14,386 bases of DNA from Pelagophyceae sp. CCMP2097 (lineage: Eukaryota > Sar > Pelagophyceae). Within the stretch, counting starts at the first letter, position 1. The number at the start of each line of letters is the position of its first letter. The stretch spans positions 78,951 through 93,336 of the forward strand of contig MU657237.1 in assembly GCA_026770575.1 (NCBI GenBank). Reading direction: 5' to 3'. This document shows positions 1-9,500 of the stretch, one piece after another. The notes under the pieces are model-generated. The model made no database searches. It saw only the letters and a program-made list of their open reading frames with translations, and was not told the DNA's origin. The translations under genes and the position numbers were made by a program.

Positions 1-98
1 ACTCCAAATTTTAGCGATCGCATCAACCACCAATCGCTAAATCGGCCGAGTTGCTGTTTTTTTCTTCCCAAGGTGGAACCTCGGATTTGCTGGGCGAC

Positions 99-143
99 GG
101 ACAGACAAACAAACGGACAGACAAACAGACAGACAGACAGACA
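99..143. repeat. GACA/GACAAA microsatellite
   Basis: A run of GACA tetramers is interspersed with ACAAAC variants. The block beginning CGGACAGACAAACA at 98 recurs at 114, so the tract looks like a tetranucleotide repeat that also duplicated in a 16-nt step. The last part is a pure (CAGA)n run ending in ACAT. It lies in non-coding DNA and is probably polymorphic. Confidence 0.85.
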
Positions 144-171
144 TAATTGCCCCTGGTAATCCTTCAATCAA

Positions 172-234
172 AGGACCCGAAGGGCCCTTGCCGTAAACTG
201 ACGTTGAATAAACGGCAAGGACCCTTCGGGTCCT
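172..234. repeat. 23-bp inverted repeat, hairpin-forming, 17-nt loop
   Basis: The arms 172-194 and 212-234 are reverse complements except for one position (C185 opposite A221), separated by a 17-nt AT-rich loop. Each arm is itself a small hairpin: AGGACCC and its complement around GAA or TTC. The element could therefore form either one long stem or two short ones. No clear target-site duplication flanks it. It may be a miniature inverted-repeat remnant, a 3' end hairpin of an upstream transcript, or a cruciform-forming sequence. The sequence alone does not decide. Confidence 0.8.
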
Positions 235-279
235 GAATAATCTACATGAAATTGTATTGAATTAATGTTTTTATTTTGG

Positions 280-303
280 TTAGGAATTCCTAGGAATTCC
301 TAA
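280..303. repeat. 24-bp perfect palindrome (tandem TAGGAATTCC)
   Basis: Two direct copies of the decamer TAGGAATTCC (281-290, 291-300) are followed by TA. Because the decamer carries GGAATTCC, the whole 280-303 segment equals its own reverse complement, centred on CTAG. It lies about 225 bp upstream of the start codon of the large receptor gene, so it could be a binding site for a dimeric regulator or simply a palindromic repeat. Confidence 0.85.
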
Positions 304-528
304 TCCTGATCTTAAAATGTTTGAATCGCTAACCGTCGATAACCGACCTCCTTTCATCCCGTGCAAACAAGCAATTGCTTCAATCGGTGCTTCAACGCTA
401 CGGGTTCGAGCGTATTCCTACAATTGTAGAGAGCCGCAAATTCGCAGCGAGAGTCACCAGACAAATTACCAACGCTTCCGCGGGCCGCCGCGCTCGCTGG
501 GATGGGCCTCTTTCGCTGACCTTTTCCG

Positions 529-3500
529 ATGGCGCGGCGCCTCCGCCTGGCCGCGCTCGCCGCGCTGGGCTTCGTAGGCGCGGACTACTACTGCGACGAG
601 GCGTGCCGGCGGTTCTCCTGCGAAACGTACGACGCCCAGCTCTGCGCCGTCGCAGAGGCGCTCGCCGGCTGCAAATGCGCCGGCTGCGCCTGCGCCGCGG
701 CGAACGCCACCGCGGGAAAAGACGTCTGCGAATCGGTCTGCCCGCAGTTCTCCTGCCATTCCTTTGATGCCCAGACGTGCGCGTTCGCCGAGGCGCTCCA
801 CGGCTGCGGCTGCGCCGGCTGCGCCTGCGGCCCGGCGAACGCGACGGCGCCGGCGTGCGCGGCCGGGTGCTTCGGCGAAGCCGAGACGTGCGACGACTTT
901 GCACGCGAGGGAGTCTCCTGCGGCCACCTCGCTGAGGTCGCGGCTTCCAAGGGCATCGCCTGCGACTGCGGCGGCTGCGCCTGCGCGCTGGACCGCCTCG
1001 GCGCCCAAGCAGGCGAAATCGACGCCTGCACAGCCGCGCCCGTCGACGTCTGGACCGAGGCCGCGCTGCGGGCGGCCGTCGAGGACGCGGCGGCGTCTTG
1101 TGGCGGCGCCTTCGTCGCGGCCGGCGTCGTTTCGCTCGAGGGGAGCCTCATCGTGCCGTTGGCGGTTTCGCGGCGCATTCTGGGCCGCGGGCCGCGGGCG
1201 TCGCGGCTGCGCGCAGCGGGGGCGCACCGAATCATCTCCGTGCTGCCCGGCGCGTCGCTGCACCTCGAGTCGCTGGCGCTGGCCGACGGCGTCGACCTGG
1301 CCGTCGGCGGCGGCTGCGTCCTATTGGCGGCCGGCGCCGCGCTGACGGTGGAGGACGTACTCTTTGAAAACTGCGCGGGCTTCATGGGCGGCGGCGTCCT
1401 CGCTCTCCAGAGCGCCTCGGCGCGCTTCGACCGCGCCGTCTTCGCCGACTGCGTTGCGCTCCGCCTCGGCGGCGGCTTCGCACGCGTTGGCTTTAACTTT
1501 GGCGACATCGCCCCGTTTCTGCCGCCCACCGACGCACCGGGGTCGCAGTTCGAGACGCACTTTTCTGCGTCGCTGGTCCAACGCTGCGGCACCGTTTCCG
1601 GCGGCGGCGGCGGCCTCTGCCTGAGCGGCCGCACGCTCCTCGAGGGCGTCAACGTCACGCGCTGCTCGGCGTCTGGCTACGGCGGCGGGATGGCCACGGT
1701 CACCGGGACGCTCGTCGTCGCGCGAGACGTCGTCATCGAGCGCTGCGCCTCGCTCCGCAGCGGCGGCGCCGTCGTGGCGAGCGTGCGCGTGGCCCTCGTC
1801 TTCTCGGGCGACTCGCGCATCCGCGACTGCTCGGCGCTGGTCTCGGGCGGCGGCATCTTCTTGGTCACTTCGAGCACCATGGTTGTCGACCGCGGCCTAT
1901 CCTTCGAGCGGTGCCACGGCCTCACGGGCGGCGGCATCTTCGCCTACTTCTCCACGAGCTTCCTCTCGCTCGGCGGCGCCGCCTTTGTCAACTGCAGTGC
2001 GCGCGAGGCCGGCGGCGCCATCAAGCTCATGGAGCGCGGTGTCGCCCACGTTTACGGCGCCGCCAGATTCGAGGGCAACGTGGCGCCCGCCGGCGGCGCC
2101 CTCTACCTCTCCGCCGTCGTTCAGGTCCACCTCGCCGGCGGCGCCGTCTTCTCGGGCAACGTCGCCGACGCGGGCGGCGCCGTGCGCCTGATGGCCACCG
2201 CCGAGCTAAGAGTGGCAGGCGCCGTCTTCGAGCTTAACGCGGCGCTGCCCGTCGGCGGCGGCGCCGCGGGCGCTTCGGGAGCGGTATGGGACGGAGGCGC
2301 GTACAGCGGCGGCGCTGTCAGCGCCGACGGCGCCTGCCGAATCGTCGCGACGGACGCCAAATTCCACGGCAACGTGGCCCACGACGGCGGCGGCGCCATC
2401 TCGGCGCGCGACTCGGAGGTGCTCCTGCGTGGCGACACGGTCTTCGAGAACAACGCTGCGCTCGGCGGAAACGGCGGCGCCGTCTCCGTCGACGGCGAGC
2501 GGTCGCGCGTCTACGTCGTCCACGGCGCCGACTGCGCGCTTTTGCGCGCCACGCTGCGGTTTGGCGCCGACGGCGCCGAGGCGACGGCGGGGAACAACGG
2601 GGCGTGCGACGGCTGGTTTTCTATCTCGTCGACCGCGCCGTGCGCCGACGGCGCCGGCTGCGATGCGCGGACGTTTTCCGTCGCGCGCGACGCCACGGGC
2701 GCCGCCATGTCCGCCGAGGCCGCCGTGGGCCAGACAGCGACGCGCTTCTTCTGCCTTTCGCCGGGCGAGACGTACGACGTCGCCGCGTACTCGACGTCGT
2801 CTCAGGGGTGGGATGACGGCCGCCTATCGCTGACGCTGACCGACGCCAACGGCGACGATTTCACCACCGAGCTCTACGTGCCCAGCGGCGCGCACGCCGC
2901 CTCTGCGACGCTCGCCACCGAGCCGGCGCCGAACCACACCGCGGCGGCGCAAACCGCGGCCGCCGCCAACGGCGCCGCGGCAGGCGGCCGGCGCGGGCCT
3001 AGCGCGGGCCCGGCGGTCCGCTTCGTCGGCAACACGGCGCAGCAGTCCGGCGCCGCGTCGGCGACTGGCTGACTTTGGACCTTTCCGAGGGGTCTCCCGC
3101 CCGCCGCCGCCGCCGGGAGAGGACCGCCCGGGCGCGCCGGGACCGCATTTTCTAGGTTCGGGGGCGCGATCTTCGCCGGCGCCGGGGCGCGCCTCTGGTG
3201 CAACTGCGTCGACGTCTCGTCCAACGTCGCGCGCGTCTCCGGCGGCGGCGTCTTCCTCGAAGCCAAGGCGACGCTCGAGGGCTCGGTCATGGCCTTTGTC
3301 GGCAACGCCGCATCCGAGGCCTCGGGCGGCGGCCTCTGCGCCTCGACGCTGAGCGTCGTCGAAATGCAGGACAGCGTCGCGGCCAACAACTCGGCGGCAA
3401 TCGCCGGCGGGTTCGGCGCCTTTTCCTCGTCGGACCTTGTCGCGCTGACCAACGTCGACTTGTCGGGCAATGCCGTGCTTGCCGCGCGCGACGTCTTTGG

Positions 3501-6500
3501 CGGCGCCGTTTCGCTCGCCGACGTGACGGCGGCGCGGTTCGTCGGCGCTCGTTTTTTCGGCAACCGCGCGGCGGCGCGCGAGCCCGAGGGCCGCGTCGGC
3601 GCGGCCGTGCGCGCGGCGGGCGGCGCCGTGGCCGCGCGCGCGTCGACGACGACGTTTGAGGACGTCTTCTTCGGCGACAACGCGGCCGTCGGCGGCGCGG
3701 GCGGCGCGTTGGCCGTCCTCTCGGGCGAGCTGACCGACCTCGACCACGAGGTGGCCTTTGTCGAAAAGGGCTGCGCCGACGTCGACGTCGTCGTCGACTT
3801 TCGGCGCACGACGGCCCAATGCCTGCCCATCATCCTCGCCGACAACCGCGTCGACAACCGCGTCACGTGCGAGTACTTCTCAACCGGCTGCAAGACGCTC
3901 CGCGACACCGGCTTGGACTGCGCCGGCTGCGCCTGCGCTAGGCAGCTCCAGCGCCACTTCACCATCGTCCGCGCCGCCACCGCGTTTGCGCCGGCGGCCG
4001 TCTTCACCGGCGTGCCCGCAACGGCCGCCGCGGTGACGCGCAACTTTTGCCTGGCAGAGGGCAACTACACCCTCCAGGCCTTTGACAACTTTAGCGAGAG
4101 CTGGTGGGGCGGCTCGTTCCACGTCGAGGTGCGTAAGGCCCTTGAAGCGGGCCAAACCCAAAGGCGCCCTGCGGTTGTGCGACGCCTCTCCCGTAGGTTG
4201 ACGACGCGTCACTGCTGCGAAAATTCGTCCGCCGCGGCGACACGGTGGAGGCCGTGTCTTTCGCGCGCGTGCCGACGGGCGCGGACTCTTGGTTTTATGC
4301 GAGCGGAGACGAGTTTGTCGACGGCCGCGAATCCGCAAAACTCGACTTTGAGATCGTGCTCCAACCGCGGCTGTCGACGATGCACGGCAACGCCGCCACG
4401 TCCGGCGGCGGCCTCTACTGGGAGGGCGCAAACGAGCCGCGCGGCATGGGCGGCGTCGCCTTCCGCGGCAACGACGCGCCGCACGGCCCCGACCGCGCGA
4501 CGACGGGACACAGCCTCGTCTTCGTCGACGCCGACGACTGGGCGCCGGTGCCGCTGGCGAAGGCGCGCAAGGCTCGCGTCTGCAGCGCGATCCCCGATGT
4601 CGCCGCGCCGGCTGTGGCCGCGCGGTCGGGCGAGCGGTTCTCGCGGCACGTGACCGTGGCGCTGCTGGACCGCTACGACCAGCTCATGGTGGCGGTGGAG
4701 GGCATCGCCGTCGCGGAGGCGCCGGGGGCGCGGACCATCTCCGCCGCCATTGCGCGCTTCGACTGCGGACTCGCGAAATTTGTCGATACGGTCATCGTCG
4801 ACGCGCCTGGGACCGCAGTCGCCCTCACCGTCTACACGCCCCGCTTCAGCCTCGCCCAGAACGAGATCCACCTCGACGTCGTCCTCGACGCCTGCGCCGT
4901 CGGGGAGAGCCTCGCCAGCGACGGCCTCCGGTGCGACGCCTGCTTGGGCGACGAGTTCTGGGCGCCCAAATCCGGAGGTGACGCCCGCGGCGGCGGCGTC
5001 TGCAAGCCCTGCAAGGCCGGCATGTGCTGCGCCACAAACGACGCGCTGCCGCTGGCGTACCGCGTCCTCGAGACGCTCGCCGTCGCCGAGGGCTGGTGGC
5101 GGCCGTCGTCGGATTCGACCGACGTGCGGCGCTGCGTGCGGCCCGACGCCTGCCGCGGCGCGCCGTCGGGGACGCTCGACGTGGAGCCCGCGCGCGGCGA
5201 CGGCGGCAAGCGCGGCGCGGCCGCCGCGGGCCAGGCGGGCGCCGCGTACTGCGCGCCCGGCAACGTCGGGCCGCTCTGCAACGTCTGCGCCTTTGGCACG
5301 TATCTGAATCGCATCGACCAGAAATGCATGCAATGCGGCGCGCGCTCAAAGGCCGCCCTCGCCGTCGTCTTAGCGCTCCTCGCCGCCCTCGCCGTGGTCA
5401 ACGGCGCGCTCTACTGCGCGTTGGCGCCGCCGCGCAAACCCGGCCGCGGCATCGACGCGCGGTGGCCGCGCCTCGGCCGCGGCTTCAGCGCCGCTCAACG
5501 CTGGCTCGTTTCGAACCGGTCCGGCCAGGGCACGGCGCGGCTGAAGATCGCCTGGGCCACTTTTCAGGTCATCTCGCAGATGGACTGGGCCACGGGCGTC
5601 GAGTTTCCAACGCCCTTTGCCTACGTCGCGCGCGGCTTTGCGCTCTTGGAGTTGGACTTGATTGACGTCGTCCCGGCGGAGTGCGTCCTCGGCCTCGAAG
5701 ACTTTGACTACGCCCAGCGCTTCCTCACTGTCTCCCTCTCGCCCCTCTGCATCCTCGGAGTCGTTGGAGCCTCGTACCTCGCCCAGCGCGGCCGGGAAAC
5801 GGACGGCGAGACGCATACGCATGAGGCCAAGGGGTCCAAGGCCGACCAGCCTCAGATCAGCGCGCGGCGGGCCCCGGTGCCCGACGACGAGTCGAAGATC
5901 GGCGAGAACGGCGACGACTGCGGCGGCTTCGACGACGACTGCGGCGGCGGCGGCGGCGGCTTTGAATTCGCCGGCGACTCGCACGCGGCTCTGGTGCAGC
6001 GCCACGCCAACGTCGCGCTCGTGACGCTCTACCTCTTCCTGGGCCCAGTGTCCATCTTCGCGTTCCGCGCGTTCCCCTGCGCGCGCGTCGCAGCGCGGCG
6101 CGTGCTCGCCGCGGACTACTCGGTCAGCTGCGGCTCGAGGCGCTGGCGCATGTACCAAGTCTACGCGGGCGTCATCGTCGCGCTCTGGCCTATCGGCATG
6201 CCCTTGGGATCTGCCGTGCTCGTCTACCGCTACCGCAACCAGATCAACCCGCGGGACTTGGAGTCCGAGGCGGACGCCTTTGTGGCGCGAAGAGCGCACG
6301 CCGACATTGCCACCTTTTCCTTCCTCTGGGCCTCGTACAAGCCACGGTTTTATTATTGGGAGAGCGTCGAGTCGATCCGGCGCGTGGCGCTTACGGGTGG
6401 TCTCGTCGTTATCGGGTCGTCGACGGAGACGCGCACCTTCGCCGGCTTCACGCTGGCCATGGTCGGCCTCATGGTCGTCGACGCCAAGGCGCCTTATGCA

Positions 6501-9500
6501 GACGCCGGGTCGAACACCGTCGCCGTCGGCGCGGCCTGGCAGATTGCGATATGCTTCGTCTGCCTATTTCTCGCCTCGTCGGACTCGTACGGCGCCGTGA
6601 AAGCAGAGTACGTCGGCGTTGCGCTCATCGCAGCAAACTGCATACTCGTCGGCGCCGGCGCCGCGGCCCACCGCACAGACGAGCGGCGGCGCCACGCCGC
6701 ACAAGCGCACGCCGCAGAGCTCCGCTTTCGCTCGCGCGAACTCTGCCTCGGCACGCGAGAGCTGCAGCACCAAATCGACTCGCTCCGCGCCGACGCAGAG
6801 GCGCAGCGCACGGCCATCAGGGACCTCCGGCGGACCGCCGTCCCTCAAAGGCAGCGGTCGCTTCCGACGCTCGCGGCGCGGCCCCTCGTGACGGCCGTCG
6901 ACGGCGCTTCCGTGGCGCCGCGCCTTGACCGCGCCGACTCGGCCAAGCCTCTGCCGGCCGGGCAGATGCCGGCCGGGCCTCTGTCGGCCGGGCCTCTGCA
7001 GGGCGCTCTGCCGGGCGCGCCTCTACCGACCGGGCCTCTGCCGGGCGGCGGCGCCGAGCAGCCCGGCGCCGGCCGGCGCAGCTCGAGGTTGCGCGGCCGC
7101 TGGCTGGCGGCGGCGGACCGGTTCTCCGCGGCGGGGTCCGGCGCGGGTTCCGGCGCAGTTTCGCGGCGGCCGGCATATCCGTGCTACGTGCTGTCGCTGG
7201 CGCGGCTGCGGACCATCGACCGCTTCGTGCCGCACGAGGCGGCGGTGAGGGAGCCGGGATTCCTCGAGGAGCTGACGTGGGAGAGCGAGGCGCCGCACTG
7301 CGCGGCGTGCATCTATGTCTCGCACTGCGCCGAGGGCCGCCTGGGCGCGCCCGACGACTACGCCAACACGATGCTGCGCTGGCTGCAAAGACTCGACGTC
7401 CACCTGGGCCTGCAGAAGGGTACGGCCGTCTGGATCTGGTTCGACACCATGTCCATGCCCCAGCGGCCCGGCGTGTTGCGCCGAAGAGCGCTCGGCTCGC
7501 TCGTGCACTACGCGGCCCTCTGCGGCCGCTTCGTGCCTCTCCTTCGAGACGCCGACGAGTGGGCGGCTTTGTACGGCGGCGAGGACCGCGTGGCCACGGG
7601 CACGATGCACAACTACCTCGGAGACGGCATGCGCCGCCTCGAGCTCTGCGCGGCACTGTGCCCGCGGCGCTTTGGACCCAGAGTCGAGGGCCGCGCGCGA
7701 GCCTGGCGGCCGGGACCCTGCAACGTCCGCTTCCGGTATCACCACGACCCGGACCTCGCCGGCGTCGGCGAGCTCGTGCGAGGCGAGCACCTCCTCGCGC
7801 CCCTCGAAGCCCACCTCGACGACGAGGACGACCGGCCCATCGTCGCAGACCTCGTGCGAGAGCTCCGCGCGACGTTCGCAGAGTACGAGGCCTCGGGCGC
7901 CTCCGCCTGGGGCGCCACGCTCGACGTCGCCAAGAGGCCGACCTGGCTCCTCCCGGACGGCGCCGACGACGGCGCCGACGCGCCCGCGCACGACGCCGCG
8001 CCGGACTGGGACGTGGAGCACGGCGCGCGGCGGCGCGATGCCGCCTTTGCGGCGCCGGTGGCCGATTTCGCGAAGCCGGCGCCGGCCCCACCGCCGACAG
8101 TGCCGGCGACCCCAGCAGCGGCGACGCTGTCGCTGCCGACGCACATCGTGGAGCACTTTTCCTTCTTCGTCTGTTCCGTCGACGCGCAACATCGCGTGCT
8201 GCTCTGGAGCGACGGGGCGGCGGAGATCACGGGCCTCGCCGCACCGCCGGACCTGGAATCCCTGCGCTTCCGCTGCGACGGCGACCGCGCGCACGCGCTC
8301 CGAGTCGTCGCCCGCGCGTTCGAAACCCAGGCGCCGCAGCCGCCCTTTGCAGTCTGGCTCCGCGCCGCCGAGGGCCTGCGCTTCGTCGCGCTCGCCTGCC
8401 ACGCAGTTCCTTCGGGCGACGCGGTGACGCTCTTTGGCAACGTCGTCGACCCAAGATTGCTCTCGCTCGCCGTCGACGCCGCGAGGGCGCGCGACGACGA
8501 CGGGACGCCCTTCCTCTCCGACGCGCGCGCGGCGGCGGGCCTCGTCGAGACGCCCGCCGATGCGCCGCGAGGGCGGCCGCGCTTCGACGACGGCGACGCG
8601 GCGCTGCGCGCGCTCCTCTGCCCGCCGAGCTTCGACGCGCAAGACGAGACGAGCCTCGAAACGGCGTCACAGCTCTCGGGCGACACGGCCGCCGAGGCGC
8701 CCGGCCCGCCCGAGACGCCGCCCGAGTTGTCGCCGCCCGGCGTCACCATCCACCGCGCCGTGGCGCTGCCCGCCGCATTATCGCCACCGGCGCAGCACCC
8801 GGGCTGCTTCGGCCTCGCCCGAGTCTATCTCGTCAGCATCGACGAGCGCGGTCTGCTCCGCGGCGTCGCCATCGACCCTGAATCCGACTGGACCCCAGAC
8901 CTCGTGCGCCGCGGCGACGCCGCCAGCGGCGGCCGCGCGGGGCCGCTGCCGCCACGGGGCCTGTATGCCTTTGCGCACGTCGCCGGCGAGCCGTTCGTGC
9001 GCGCGCGCGTCGACGGCGGCGGCGACGCGCGGCAGTGGCACGCGCTCGTCGGCGCGCGCGACGGCGACGACGTCGACCGCCTCGCAGAAACCTGCGGCGC
9101 GAGCGTCGGCGGCGGCAAGCTCGACGTCAGCGACGGCGGCACGCTGCTGCGGTGGTTCGTCGACGCCGGCGCCGACGACGGGCCCGCGGACCGCGCCCTG
9201 GGCCACGCACGCCACGTACCGCTGCCCCTCGACCTCCTCTGGCTCCTCTGCGCCGGCGAGCGCGCTTTGGCGCAGTGGGTCCCCGACGGCCGCGCGCGCG
9301 ACGACCTCCGGGCCAGCGGCCGGTTGCAGGCCCTCTCCGCGCGCCACGTGGCGGTGAAGGTCTCAACTGTCGACGCGAAGACGTACGCGCGCGCCCTTGG
9401 CACCGTCCACGCCGCGCGGCAGGCGCGCGCCGAACTCGAGGCCGTCAAGGGCGGCCTCCGCGAGGCCTCGCTCGCAGAGGCCCCCAAGGGGGCCGCGGCG

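Larger units (their letters stand above)
1..528. other. AT-rich intergenic region / 5' flank of the large receptor gene
   Basis: No convincing coding sequence is visible. Base composition is clearly AT-rich up to about position 450 and turns GC-rich just before the ATG at 529. The stretch contains a GACA-type microsatellite, a 23-bp inverted repeat, a 24-bp perfect palindrome and three copies of the octamer TTAGCGAT in either orientation (11-18, 33-40, 325-332). The promoter and 5' UTR of the downstream gene must lie here, but I see no canonical TATA box. Two ATGs at 317 and 375 open frames whose predicted peptides look random and run into the real gene in other frames. A five-codon upstream ORF lies at 502-519. 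Confidence 0.7.
1290..4470 (+). repeat. Pmp-like beta-helix repeat array (about 24 units)
   Basis: Units of roughly 23-35 residues each carry GG[AG][ILVF], often preceded by an FxxN-type strand such as FEGN, FSGN, FHGN, FENN or FVGN. This is the pairing typical of chlamydial polymorphic membrane protein repeats, which form right-handed parallel beta-helices. At DNA level the nine-mer GGCGGCGCC recurs throughout. The array is interrupted by two non-helix modules (residues about 693-789 and 1077-1190) and crosses both introns. The repeat phase continues across each inferred splice junction, which supports the exon model. Confidence 0.85.

Noticed and set aside
395..420. GGTTCGAG as a tRNA T-loop/B-box
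   Set aside because: No matching A-box, acceptor stem or cloverleaf could be drawn around it.
317..767. Two plus-strand ORFs starting at 317 and 375
   Set aside because: The peptides lack domains and cross from AT-rich to GC-rich DNA into the receptor gene in the wrong frames. The ATG at 529, with its signal peptide, explains the region better.
3073..4245. Reading the large locus as two or three separate genes or as a frameshifted pseudogene
   Set aside because: Plausible GT-AG introns restore both frame and repeat phase at each break, and the coding signal is intact on all sides. A sequencing error or pseudogene is a weaker explanation, although only RNA data can prove splicing.
5911..5960. 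Trinucleotide GAC/GGC run as a separate repeat element
   Set aside because: It is in frame and only about 50 bp long. It is better treated as a low-complexity loop of the protein.
7023..8642. Long minus-strand open frame (539 codons) inside the receptor gene, plus similar ones at 6817-8091 and 2874-4064
   Set aside because: They are Arg-, Ala- and Pro-rich with no recognisable domain. They mirror the high GC third positions of the real plus-strand gene, so they are shadow frames.
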